The translations under genes were made by a program, and so were the position numbers. The notes under the pieces are model-generated. The model was given only the letters and a program-made list of their open reading frames with translations. It was not told where the DNA came from and ran no database searches. Positions 43,231 through 51,382 of a DNA stretch of 64,000 bases are shown in pieces. The first letter of the stretch is position 1, and every line of letters starts with the position of its first letter. Location: positions 3,534,001-3,598,000 of the forward strand of contig NZ_CP029758.2 in the NCBI RefSeq assembly GCF_004006395.2. The letters are read 5' to 3'. This stretch comes from Clostridium sp. AWRP. Lineage in GTDB: Bacteria > Bacillota > Clostridia > Clostridiales > Clostridiaceae.

Positions 43231-44214
43231 CTATTTAAACATAACCTCCATAATATCTTTTTTGCTTATATTATGCATATATTTTTCAATATCTACGTTT
43301 TCAAATGCTTTCAGAATCTCTTCTTTTTCATACTTAATTCCTAGAAACTTATTTTCCAATTCACCAATCTCGCAGCTGCTGAAAAAATCTCCAAAAAATT
43401 TTATATTGTCTATAATACCTTTTTCTACATATATATTGACCTGTACAATTCCTCCTAAAGATTTTTTCTCGTTGGAATAATTAAACTTTTTAAGATGTCC
43501 ATAATTCCATTCCCAAGTCTTATATTTAAGATAACATATTTCTTTTATTTTTTTCCATTCCTCTTTTGAAAATGTATATATTTTAGGATTTTCATCTTCA
43601 CTTATAACTGATTTCATTAAAAATTCTTTGAATTCAATTATAGTCATATCACCTTTAATATAATCATATATATTCGTAACTCTGCTTTTTACCGATTTAA
43701 CAGCTTTATCAGAAAATTTTATAGGATTTACATAAAGAGCTTCATTCAAATTTTTCATATTAACAGAAAATAGAATACTTCCATGATGTAAAATCTTATT
43801 TCCATGTTTATACTGAGCGTTTCCTGAAACTTTTTTACCTTCTATAACTAGATCATTTCTACCAGAAAGCTCTGCGTTTACAGATAACTTTTTCAATGCT
43901 CTTATTATGGGATACGTAAACTTACCAAAATCCGCAAAGGCATTGTTTTCGCCTACAGATATAAAAGTAAAATTTAAAGTTCCAAGGTCATTGAATATAG
44001 TTCCTCCCCCTGACATCCTCCTTACCACTGATAAATTATGTTCTTTTACATAGTCTATGTTTATCTCTGAAAGGGTATTTTGATTTTTGCCTATTAAAAC
44101 ACAAGGTCTGTTTCTCCAAAGGATAAAACAATCCTTATTGAATGTTTGCATTACATATTCTTCAATTGCATGGTTCATATATGGGTTAGTATTTTGGTGC
44201 TCAATAAATAACAT
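43231..44214 (-). CDS. lplA: Lipoate-protein ligase A
   Basis: A 327-residue ligase that activates free lipoate with ATP and attaches it to lipoyl domains. VVRRMSGGGTIFNDLGTLNF (about residues 70-89) and the KKVSGNAQY motif with catalytic Lys are present, followed by the small C-terminal domain. I start at the ATG at 44214 (AAGGAG 8 bases upstream) rather than the one at 44220, which is too close to that site. The cell can both scavenge (LplA) and synthesise (LipA) lipoate; octanoyl transfer would also need LplA or an unseen LipB. Confidence 0.93.
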   Translation of the reverse strand: MLFIEHQNTNPYMNHAIEEYVMQTFNKDCFILWRNRPCVLIGKNQNTLSEINIDYVKEHNLSVVRRMSGGGTIFNDLGTLNFTFISVGENNAFADFGKFTYPIIRALKKLSVNAELSGRNDLVIEGKKVSGNAQYKHGNKILHHGSILFSVNMKNLNEALYVNPIKFSDKAVKSVKSRVTNIYDYIKGDMTIIEFKEFLMKSVISEDENPKIYTFSKEEWKKIKEICYLKYKTWEWNYGHLKKFNYSNEKKSLGGIVQVNIYVEKGIIDNIKFFGDFFSSCEIGELENKFLGIKYEKEEILKAFENVDIEKYMHNISKKDIMEVMFK

Positions 44215-44379
44215 TTTCATTACTCCTTTTTTAGAATAGACTTTCCATCAACACTTATCTACAAAGCTACCTAAAATGAATTATACACAATAAGTTTAAT
44301 ATTTAAAAGTAATTATTCAGTAATTAAATTATATTTCGATACTTGTAATATATAGATAAAAATGTAAGAAGGGGTTATT

Positions 44380-45015
44380 GTGGATTCAATTGCAATTAGC
44401 AAATCAATTTTCTGTAAAACCAAGTGTAATGTCAGCGAGCATAAAACTTCATCTAGGCACAATAATACTACAAATTTTAAAGACAAAGATGATTCAAATA
44501 TATCCAAAGATGGAATTGTACTCTGTAACTTTTTTAACCGCATTGAAAGCTCTAGTAAAGACAATGCTAAACTTTCTTCACTATCAAAATATACTTCAGA
44601 ATATAAAAAGATAAAAAAAGAAATTTTATCCGGCACTTATGGAAGCGATACTCAAAAGTACATGAATATGCTTGACAATGCATTTAAAGACACCTTAGAT
44701 AATTTTTCAAATTTGCTTATCAAATCACTTACTAAAAACACTACAAAAAACACCATGAAGATGTCTTATTCATCTCTAATTAAATGTCAAAAACAATACG
44801 AAACGGGTACAACCCTAACCTGGATATTTAGAGAAGAAAATAAGGAAGTGCTGCGTAAAATAGAGTATTATAAGAAAAGAAAAAATAATCAAATGGTAAC
44901 TTCTTTGACTCAATTAAACCATACTTATAAACATATAATAAGCAATATCTCAAATACAACAACTATGATAATGGACAATATAAATGGCTCTTTCAATTCA
45001 AATAAACCCACATAG
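44380..45015 (+). CDS. Uncharacterised Ser/Asn/Lys-rich protein
   Basis: A 211-residue protein of no family known to me. It starts with GTG behind AAGGGG. The N-terminal 70 residues are low-complexity polar with a few cysteines. A middle part (EYKKIKKEILSGTYGSDTQK) and a long C-terminal helix region follow. No signal peptide or membrane helix. Isolated unit with a downstream hairpin. The clean ribosome binding site and codon pattern suggest a real gene. Confidence 0.6.
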   Translation: MDSIAISKSIFCKTKCNVSEHKTSSRHNNTTNFKDKDDSNISKDGIVLCNFFNRIESSSKDNAKLSSLSKYTSEYKKIKKEILSGTYGSDTQKYMNMLDNAFKDTLDNFSNLLIKSLTKNTTKNTMKMSYSSLIKCQKQYETGTTLTWIFREENKEVLRKIEYYKKRKNNQMVTSLTQLNHTYKHIISNISNTTTMIMDNINGSFNSNKPT

Positions 45016-45051
45016 GAGATCCTTTTACCTCCTAATTTCTAAAAGGATCTC
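45016..45051 (+). terminator. Hairpin after the 44380-45015 gene
   Basis: Perfect 11-base stem GAGATCCTTTT / AAAAGGATCTC directly after the stop. No T-run on the plus strand. It is followed by three tandem copies of ATGTTAA at 45058-45078. Confidence 0.55.
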
Positions 45052-45134
45052 TTAAAAATGTTAAATGTTAAATGTTAAATAATAATACTAATAAAAAAGT
45101 TTTTAATGGCAGCAAAATTATTTTAAAAATTACT

Positions 45135-45239
45135 TTGATTATAGAGTAAAATTAATGTATAATATGTTTATTAGGTAACATCAATATTTAATGTGAAATT
45201 TTAAGATTTGTTGTTAATTTTACATTTTTGTGTTATACT
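45135..45239 (+). promoter_or_regulatory. Two tandem promoters of the cold-shock gene
   Basis: P1: TTGATT (45135-45140), 17 bases, TATAAT (45158-45163). P2: TTGTTA (45211-45216), 17 bases, TATACT (45234-45239). P1 would give a 5' untranslated region of about 145 bases, the length expected of cold-shock mRNAs. Confidence 0.6.
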
Positions 45240-45314
45240 AATGTAATAATAAACACCGATATACAAAATCAAGCTATATCAATTATAAGTGTTTTATCTT
45301 TAGGAGGATAATAA

Positions 45315-45518
45315 ATGAAAATAGGAACAGTAAAATGGTTTAACTCAGAAAAAGGATTTGGATTTATCGAAGTACCTGGCGAAAATGATGTTTTCGTACA
45401 CTTCACTGCAATCCAAAGTGATGAACCAAGAAAAAATCTTGAAGAAGGTCAAAAAGTTCAATTTGATGTTGAAGAAGGACCAAAAGGTCTTCAAGCTGCT
45501 AACGTTGTAAAACTATAA
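45315..45518 (+). CDS. Cold-shock protein, CspA family
   Basis: A 67-residue single cold-shock domain with RNP1 KGFGFI and RNP2 VFVHF, and a WFNSEKGFGF core. It binds single-stranded RNA/DNA and melts mRNA structure. AGGAGG 7 bases before ATG. Two tandem promoters and a terminator define a single-gene unit. Confidence 0.96.
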   Translation: MKIGTVKWFNSEKGFGFIEVPGENDVFVHFTAIQSDEPRKNLEEGQKVQFDVEEGPKGLQAANVVKL

Positions 45519-45574
45519 TTTATAGCTTACAATATTAGAATAAAACATCTTAACATAAATGAATAGAATGTTTT

Positions 45575-45602
45575 ACCACCTCTGAATAAAGGTGGTTTTT
45601 TA
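45575..45602 (+). terminator. Terminator of the cold-shock gene
   Basis: ACCACC / GGTGGT stem with a 10-base loop followed by TTTTTTAT. Confidence 0.85.
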
Positions 45603-45610
45603 TACCTTTG

Positions 45611-45650
45611 AAAGAAAGGGATATACAAATATTTGCATACCCCTTTCTTT
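45611..45650 (-). terminator. Hairpin at the sdaAA stop
   Basis: AAAGAAAGGG / CCCTTTCTTT arms with more pairing inside (ATAT / ATAC region). On the minus strand the stem begins within the sdaAA stop codon. Confidence 0.6.
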
Positions 45651-46522
45651 TATTTTCCAAGTACCTGCTTTTTTAATTTAAGGCCAGTTTCTGTAATTGC
45701 AAGTCCTCCAAGTGCTGTCTCCCTAAGTGCACAGGGAAGTTGTTTTCCAACCCTATACATTGCCGAAACAGTATCATCAAAAGGTATTCTACTGTATACA
45801 CCTGCCATAACCATATCTGCTGTAGTTAGTGCACTTACAGTTCCTGAAACATTTCGCTTGGCACAAGGTACTTCTACAAGACCTGCCACAGGATCACAAA
45901 CTAATCCTAATACATTTTTTATCACTATAGCACTGGCATTTAAAGCTTGCTCTGGAGTACCACCCATCATCTCAACTACTCCTCCTGCTGCCATAGCAGC
46001 TGCAGAACCACACTCTGCCTGGCAGCCGCCTTCAGCTCCTGACATAGTGGCATTTTTAGCTATTATCATTCCAATTCCAGTTGCTGCAAAGAGTGCTTGA
46101 ATCAATTCATCCTCACTCTTATTTAGCTTTTCTCCTGCACTTATTATTGCCGCAGGTATTATTCCACAAGAACCTGCTGTAGGTGCAGCCACTATCTTTC
46201 CCATAGCAGCATTAACTTCCGAACATGAAAGTGCCCTTGCCATGGCTTTTATCATAAAATCTCCAGTTAAACTTTTTCCTTCCCTACAATAATTATTTAA
46301 TATGTAAGCATCCCCACCTATAAGTCCGCTTATAGATTTTACTTTATTTTGCAGACCATATTCTGCAGCATTTTGCATTACTTTAAGATTTTTTCTCATC
46401 TTTGCTAAAATTTCTTTTCTGCTGGAATCTCCCCTTTTAATTTCTTCCTCAACCGTATATTCCCATATTTTCATACTTTTTTCTCTACATATTTTTATAA
46501 GTTCATATCCTGTATTAGCCAT
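45650..46522 (-). CDS. sdaAA: L-serine dehydratase, iron-sulfur-dependent, alpha subunit
   Basis: A 290-residue catalytic subunit that deaminates L-serine to pyruvate and ammonia using a 4Fe-4S cluster. Likely cluster cysteines are in PTAGSCGIIPA, LVCDPVAG and VEVPCAKRN; GGCQAECGSAAAMAAGG is also typical. It lies 3 bases after sdaAB and shares its transcript. A catabolic role in serine fermentation is likely. Confidence 0.95.
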   Translation of the reverse strand: MANTGYELIKICREKSMKIWEYTVEEEIKRGDSSRKEILAKMRKNLKVMQNAAEYGLQNKVKSISGLIGGDAYILNNYCREGKSLTGDFMIKAMARALSCSEVNAAMGKIVAAPTAGSCGIIPAAIISAGEKLNKSEDELIQALFAATGIGMIIAKNATMSGAEGGCQAECGSAAAMAAGGVVEMMGGTPEQALNASAIVIKNVLGLVCDPVAGLVEVPCAKRNVSGTVSALTTADMVMAGVYSRIPFDDTVSAMYRVGKQLPCALRETALGGLAITETGLKLKKQVLGK

Positions 46523-46525
46523 CTA

Positions 46526-47209
46526 TCATTCCTCCTCTGTTATAGGATTTATAGCTCTTATCTTTTTTATATTTGAAATTTCATTTATTTCATTTACAAC
46601 GTCCTCGGAAATTAAATCGTCCACTTCAAACACCATAGTTGCTCCAGAACCTCTAGTGCTTTTTCTATACACTCTCATAAAAGCTATGTTTATTTTATGT
46701 TTATAAAGTATATCAGATACCTTTGCAACCATACCTGGCACATCCATATGATTTATCAATATAGTAGGATAATTTCCCGTAAACTCTATTTTGTCTCCAT
46801 CCACTTCACTTATTACCACATTTCCTCCACCTATAGATGAGCCTACCATTTCACAAGTTTCCCCATTATCCTTTTCTATAATAAATTTAACTGTATTAGG
46901 ATGAACGTCTCCTAAATCTATTTCTTTAAATTCAATTCTAATTCCCTCTTCCCCTGCCAAAATAATAGATTTTTTTAGGTTTTCATCCCAGGGATCCATT
47001 CCCAGTATTCCAGCAACCAAAGCCTTGTCTGTACCATGTCCTTTATAAGTTTTAGCAAAAGATCCATGAAGCAGAAATTGTACCTTTAAAATTTTGCCGC
47101 CTGCTATAGTCTTTGCAATTTTACCCAGCCTTGCTGCCCCAGCAGTATGAGAACTGGAGGGTCCTATCATTATAGGTCCTAGAATATCAAAAACACTATA
47201 TTCTCTCAT
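46526..47209 (-). CDS. sdaAB: L-serine dehydratase, iron-sulfur-dependent, beta subunit
   Basis: A 227-residue subunit with the substrate-loop signature GPIMIGPSSSHTAGAARLGK and a C-terminal ACT-like domain (PTILINHMDVPGMVAKVSDI). Start ATG at 47209 with AAAGGAT 9 bases upstream; a GTG 9 bases earlier is less likely. The 5' region (47210-47430) carries one copy of the structured RNA core and lies within an element bounded by inverted termini, so regulation at RNA level is possible. Confidence 0.94.
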   Translation of the reverse strand: MREYSVFDILGPIMIGPSSSHTAGAARLGKIAKTIAGGKILKVQFLLHGSFAKTYKGHGTDKALVAGILGMDPWDENLKKSIILAGEEGIRIEFKEIDLGDVHPNTVKFIIEKDNGETCEMVGSSIGGGNVVISEVDGDKIEFTGNYPTILINHMDVPGMVAKVSDILYKHKINIAFMRVYRKSTRGSGATMVFEVDDLISEDVVNEINEISNIKKIRAINPITEEE

Positions 47210-47291
47210 ATTAAGCACATCCTTTCATTTTAGTCCTAAAATATAAGGCATTTGAAAGAAAATAACAAATCAAAGATGCGACGAATATTTT

Positions 47292-47366
47292 TTATCCGAT
47301 GACTACCCACTCTAATACTTACACTTTTCCAAGTGTGAGCAAAGAGTGGCTATGTCCCTGGATAAC
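47292..47366 (-). ncRNA. Candidate structured RNA core, copy 1 (upstream of sdaAB)
   Basis: Read in the sdaAB sense: outer helix TTATCC / GGATAA, 3-base internal loop AGG/ATC, helix GAC/GTC, conserved loop ATAGC / GGTA, helix CACTCT / AGAGTG, conserved TATT, then a hairpin closed by a GGAA loop. Loops are nearly identical to copy 2 at 47704-47782 while the middle helices differ by paired changes. The transcribed strand is not certain: one pair in the top hairpin is A-C in this sense but G-U in the other. Confidence 0.6.
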
Positions 47367-47375
47367 AATTTCTAA

Positions 47376-47424
47376 GCATCGGATGAAGTTTAAAACTTCA
47401 TCTGATGCCAAGAACTTTGTTTAT
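47376..47424 (-). repeat. Dispersed hairpin repeat, copy d
   Basis: GCATCGGATGAAG / CTTCATCTGATGC stem with tail CAAGAACTTTGTTTAT on the plus strand, 9 bases from the structured core. Its GCATCGGAT arm can also pair with ATCCGATG at the core edge (47294-47301), an alternative fold that could act as a switch. Confidence 0.75.
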
Positions 47425-47645
47425 CAGACAAGGAGGCAGGTTCCACAGATAGTGAATCCTATCTAAGGGTTCTACCGACGCAGTATGATAAAAAATAGGC
47501 TAGCATACTGACTAGTTATTTCTTTGAAATGCCTGACAGCTTTTATTATATTATGGTCATTCAAAAACTAGTATATAATTAAACTAAAAAAATTGCACTA
47601 GGCTGATACTTCTCATGTGCATATTTTTGTTTGTATTTGCAGAAT

Positions 47646-47693
47646 ATAAACAGAGTTCTTGGTTTCAGGTGGAATTTTTTTCTCCATCTGAAA
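47646..47693 (+). repeat. Dispersed hairpin repeat, copy e
   Basis: ATAAACAGAGTTCTTGG (47646-47662) followed by the stem TTTCAGGTGGA / TCCATCTGAAA (47663-47693), 10 bases before the second structured core. Confidence 0.75.
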
Positions 47694-47703
47694 CTTAGAA
47701 ATC

Positions 47704-47782
47704 GTTATCCAGGGGCGTAGCAGCCGTTATCCCCCACTTTATAAAAAGATGGAGGGTATTACGGCCGGTAGCCATCGGATAA
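47704..47782 (+). ncRNA. Candidate structured RNA core, copy 2 (upstream of aspartate 4-decarboxylase)
   Basis: Same architecture as copy 1: TTATCC / GGATAA, AGG/ATC loop, GGC/GCC, GTAGCA / CGGTA loop, GCCGT / ACGGC, TATT, and a top hairpin CCCCCA / TGGAGGG. It ends 39 bases before the decarboxylase ATG and 23 bases before its GGAGG, where an RNA switch could control translation or termination. Confidence 0.6.
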
Positions 47783-47821
47783 ATTTTATAATATATAAAA
47801 TTTTTGGAGGAAATACATAAA

Positions 47822-49453
47822 ATGTATGCGGATAAAAATATTCAACTACTAGAACTAGAGCGCATTTATGGTAAAATAAGTCCTTTTGAATTAAAAAACA
47901 AACTAATTAATCTTGCTAAAGATCAGAAGGTAAAAAGTGCACATACTCTTTTAGATGCAGGAAGAGGGAATCCTAACTGGATAGCCACTTCTCCCCGAGA
48001 AGCCTTTTTTGCTTTTGGACAATTTGCATTAGAAGAATCACGGCGAATATGGAATGAAAAGAACTTAGGCGGAATGCCTGAAAAACAAAATATACATATA
48101 CGCTTTTATAACTATATTGAAACTCACAAAACTTGTCCAGGCATAGATATATTAAAAAAATTCATAGACTACGGTATAAATTCTCAAGGATTCAATGCAG
48201 AAGATTGGATTTATGAACTAACAGATGGAATTATAGGTGATAACTACCCAGACCCAAACAGAATATTAACCCATGTAGAAAAGATAGTAACCCAGTATTT
48301 AAGTAAGGAAATATATAATTTACAGGAGTTCAATTCTAAGTTAAAATTATTTGCCGTAGAAGGTGCTACTGCTGCCATATGCTATATATTTGATTCATTA
48401 ATTGCCAATGAACTTCTTGAAAAAGGCGATAAAGTAGCAATTATGACTCCTATCTTTACTCCCTATTTAGAAATTCCAATTATTCCAAGATATAATTTTA
48501 ATTTAGTTAAGATAATGGCCTCTGAAAATTCCGAAAAAGGAAGTAGTCCATGGCAGTATCCAAAATCAGAACTAAAAAAACTAGGTGACATAACTATCAA
48601 AGCTTTATTTTTAGTAAATCCAAGCAATCCACCTTCAGAAGCCATGGAACCTGAATCCATTAAGTATCTTATAGACACTATTAAAGATTCTAATCCAAAT
48701 TTAATGATTATATCAGATGACGTATATGGTACTTTTCCAGACAGCTTTAATTCCATAGTATCAGCTCTCCCCTACAATTGCATAGGAGTTTATTCATTTT
48801 CAAAGTATTTTGGTGTAACAGGCTGGAGACTTGGAACTATAGCGATCCATGAAAATAATGTATTTGATAAGCTTTTAAAAGAGCTGCCAGAAGATAAAAA
48901 AAGTACTATAAAAAAACGTTATGAATCCATTTCAACCGATCCAATGGAAATTAATTTTATAGATAGAATTGCAGCAGACAGCCGTCAGGTAGCACTTCAC
49001 CATACTGCAGGTTTGTCAACGCCCCAGCAGGTCCAAATGACCTTTTTTGCAATATTCTCCCTGTTGGATACTAAAAATGAATACAAAAACCTGATAAAGA
49101 GAATATGTAAAAGGCGAAAAAAGCTACTATTTAAAAGCCTTAAAATAAATATGCCAGAAGATCCTTATGATGCAAACTACTATGCAGAATTTGACCTATT
49201 AAAATGGGCAAATGTTCATTACGGAAAAGCCTTTGGGGATTATTTAGACATGAGCTACGAACCAATAGATATACTCTTTAAATTAGCCGAAAAATCTTCT
49301 ATTGTATTATTAGGAGGCTCTGGATTCTATGCCTCTAAATGGTCTGTGAGAATTTCACTTGCAAATTTAAATGACAGTGCCTATTCTAAAATAGGAAATG
49401 TGCTCCATAACATTTTACAGGAATATAAAGACACTTGGGAAAACAGCAAATAA
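47822..49453 (+). CDS. asdA: Aspartate 4-decarboxylase (bifunctional aspartate aminotransferase/decarboxylase)
   Basis: A 543-residue PLP fold-type I enzyme. LLDAGRGNPNWIATSPREAF at the N-terminus and YSFSKYFGVTGWRLG with the PLP lysine mark the Asd family, longer than ordinary aspartate aminotransferases. It converts aspartate to alanine and CO2, and relatives also desulfinate cysteine sulfinate. It forms dodecamers and in some bacteria drives an aspartate-alanine exchange proton cycle, though no exchanger is seen here. I start at ATG 47822 (GGAGG 11 bases upstream) instead of the TTG overlapping that site. Confidence 0.92.
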   Translation: MYADKNIQLLELERIYGKISPFELKNKLINLAKDQKVKSAHTLLDAGRGNPNWIATSPREAFFAFGQFALEESRRIWNEKNLGGMPEKQNIHIRFYNYIETHKTCPGIDILKKFIDYGINSQGFNAEDWIYELTDGIIGDNYPDPNRILTHVEKIVTQYLSKEIYNLQEFNSKLKLFAVEGATAAICYIFDSLIANELLEKGDKVAIMTPIFTPYLEIPIIPRYNFNLVKIMASENSEKGSSPWQYPKSELKKLGDITIKALFLVNPSNPPSEAMEPESIKYLIDTIKDSNPNLMIISDDVYGTFPDSFNSIVSALPYNCIGVYSFSKYFGVTGWRLGTIAIHENNVFDKLLKELPEDKKSTIKKRYESISTDPMEINFIDRIAADSRQVALHHTAGLSTPQQVQMTFFAIFSLLDTKNEYKNLIKRICKRRKKLLFKSLKINMPEDPYDANYYAEFDLLKWANVHYGKAFGDYLDMSYEPIDILFKLAEKSSIVLLGGSGFYASKWSVRISLANLNDSAYSKIGNVLHNILQEYKDTWENSK

Positions 49454-49567
49454 ATATGGCCTATGCTTATTCCTATATTTGCTTTATTCATAAACTTTTC
49501 AGCTATTTGGTACATTTAAAATCATATTACATATTATATATAAGTACCTTATAGGAGTGATTTTAAT

Positions 49568-50875
49568 ATGTCCTATGATAAAACAAATCATAATTATAGA
49601 GAATTAATAACCGGTGTAGATACAAAAATACCTTTAAAAAATGGAAAGCTAGTAACTGCTATAAATTTTGATAATGCAGCTACTACACCTCCTTTTAATT
49701 ATGTTATGGAAAAGGTAGTTAGTTTTTTACCCTATTATTCTTCTATTCATCGAGGAACCGGTTTTAAATCTAAATTATCCTCTGAAATCTATGAAACATC
49801 TCGACAACTTATATGTAACTTTGTTCACTGCGATTCCGAAAAAAATACAGTAATCTATGTAAAAAACACTACTGAAGCTATTAATAAATTATCTTATATT
49901 TTTAATTATCTATATAAAGATGCTGTTATATTAGCTACTAGAATGGAACATCATTCTAATGATTTACCCTGGAGGAACAAATTTAAAGTAGATTATTTGG
50001 AGGTAGATGAAACCGGTAAACTAATTCTTTCAGATTTAAGACGCAAATTAAAAAAGCATGATGGCAGAGTTAAGTTGGTATGTGTAACTGGTGCTTCTAA
50101 TGTAACAGGATACAAAAACCCTATATATAAAATTGCAAAAATTGCCCACAATTATGGATCAGAAATTCTAGTAGATGGTGCACAACTTGTACCTCATTAT
50201 CCTATATACATGAAGCAGTATTATAAAGACGAATCTATTGACTATTTAGCCTTCTCAGCACACAAAATGTATGCACCCTTTGGCATAGGCGTATTGATAG
50301 GCCCCAAGAAGACTTTCTGTAGTGTATCACCTGAATATAGCGGAGGAGGTGCTATAAAATTAGTTACAGATAACAGCGTAATATGGAATGATCCACCTGA
50401 AAAAAATGAAGCTGGTACTCCAAACGTACTTGGTGTAGTTGCCCTAACTGCTTCTATTGAAATGTTAAACAAATTGGGAATAAACAATATAGACAAAAGT
50501 GAAATGGAAATATATAACTACGCTTTAAACAAAATCATTAGTCTTCCAAACATCACTTTATACTGTGACCCAAATCCAAATTGCGATAAAGTTGCAATAC
50601 TTCCTTTTAACATAAAAGGACTTTATCACGGTATTACAGCAAGACTTCTTTCAGATTTATCTGGTATTTCAGTCAGAAGTGGATGCTTTTGTGCTCAACC
50701 CTACGTACAAAGACTTCTTAAGCTTTCTCGTAAAGATATAACCTATTTAAAACACAATTACAATGATATTTCTCATCCTGGTCTAGTCCGATTGAGCTTT
50801 GGTTTATACAATACTTATAGTGAAGTAGATATTTTAATTGACACCTTAAAGGAAATAATTAAAAACAAAGCTTAA
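49568..50875 (+). CDS. Class V aminotransferase, cysteine desulfurase/isopenicillin-epimerase-like
   Basis: A 435-residue PLP enzyme. FDNAATTPP and VDGAQLVPH are present; the PLP lysine is in AFSAHKMYAPFGIGV and a possible active-site Cys in VRSGCFCAQPYVQRLL. Unlike the SufS-type protein at 39.8 kb, the active-site loop has CFC. It is longer than NifS and has an extra N-terminal 35 residues. It follows the decarboxylase by 114 bases, so a joint role in sulfur amino-acid (cysteine sulfinate or cysteine) breakdown is possible but inferred. Confidence 0.85.
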   Translation: MSYDKTNHNYRELITGVDTKIPLKNGKLVTAINFDNAATTPPFNYVMEKVVSFLPYYSSIHRGTGFKSKLSSEIYETSRQLICNFVHCDSEKNTVIYVKNTTEAINKLSYIFNYLYKDAVILATRMEHHSNDLPWRNKFKVDYLEVDETGKLILSDLRRKLKKHDGRVKLVCVTGASNVTGYKNPIYKIAKIAHNYGSEILVDGAQLVPHYPIYMKQYYKDESIDYLAFSAHKMYAPFGIGVLIGPKKTFCSVSPEYSGGGAIKLVTDNSVIWNDPPEKNEAGTPNVLGVVALTASIEMLNKLGINNIDKSEMEIYNYALNKIISLPNITLYCDPNPNCDKVAILPFNIKGLYHGITARLLSDLSGISVRSGCFCAQPYVQRLLKLSRKDITYLKHNYNDISHPGLVRLSFGLYNTYSEVDILIDTLKEIIKNKA

Positions 50876-50882
50876 ATAAACA

Positions 50883-50918
50883 AATTAAACTTTAGGTGTT
50901 CTATCCTAAAGTTTAATT
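50883..50918. terminator. Terminator between convergent genes
   Basis: Perfect 14-base stem AATTAAACTTTAGG / CCTAAAGTTTAATT, 7 bases after the aminotransferase stop and 10 bases from the end of the convergent membrane-protein gene. Confidence 0.75.
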
Positions 50919-50928
50919 GTTCTATTTC

Positions 50929-51360
50929 CTATTTGTTTAAAAGTCCTGCTGACAATATAAATACCATAAGTATAGGAAAACAATCACATATAATCCAACC
51001 TAAAATTATAATTACAAGACTTAATAGATTGTATTTAAAATACTTGTAGATAATTAAATTATATATAAAAAACAAATTAGTAACTATAAAAGCAATAATT
51101 ATAGGGATTGGATTGGACACTCCATATACCACTAAAACATGAAGTACAAATATAATTGTTAAAACAGTAGCCATAAAGAAAACTATTCTAAGCCCATCCC
51201 TATTTTTAAATTTAAAAAATATACAAAATCCATCGTATACACATAATGCCAAAGGTACGAGTGCAATTATTTCAAATTTGTCTATGTAAAAATAAGCGGT
51301 AATTAAGACAGCAACAAAAAACAGTATCTTAACATTAAAGTTAAAATTTTTTTCATTCAT
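50929..51360 (-). CDS. Uncharacterised small membrane protein
   Basis: A 143-residue protein, nearly all hydrophobic, with about five membrane helices and an aromatic-rich loop (YDGFCIFFKFKNRDG). No family recognised. AGGAG before ATG. It follows the LysR gene by 22 bases in the same direction and may be co-transcribed with it. Confidence 0.65.
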   Translation of the reverse strand: MNEKNFNFNVKILFFVAVLITAYFYIDKFEIIALVPLALCVYDGFCIFFKFKNRDGLRIVFFMATVLTIIFVLHVLVVYGVSNPIPIIIAFIVTNLFFIYNLIIYKYFKYNLLSLVIIILGWIICDCFPILMVFILSAGLLNK

Positions 51361-51382
51361 TAAAATCGTCTCCTAAAATATT

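Larger units (their letters stand above)
47245..47534. mobile_element. About 290-base non-coding element with inverted termini
   Basis: The left end AAGGCATTTGAAAGAAA and the right end (complement) AGGCATTTCAAAGAAA are inverted repeats; TAAC and a TCA also match just inside. The right end plus its inner segment (GGCTAGCATACTGACTAGTT) recurs at 57124-57181, where the two ends are almost directly joined. The interior holds RNA core copy 1 and hairpin repeat d, but no gene. It looks like a MITE-type unit or a remnant of one. Confidence 0.5.

Noticed and set aside
44313..44636. A minus-strand frame over the start of the 44.4 kb gene
   Set aside because: The plus-strand frame has a good ribosome binding site and full length; this one has neither.
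45058..45078. Three tandem ATGTTAA units as a functional repeat
   Set aside because: Short AT-rich tandem in an intergenic gap, easily explained by slippage; no symmetry or context.
47292..47782. The paired RNA cores as c-di-GMP, TPP, SAM, cobalamin, lysine or T-box elements
   Set aside because: None of the signature segments of those classes is present. The GGGTTCTACCGACG stretch at 47458-47471 only loosely recalls the T-box sequence and lacks its TGG bulge.
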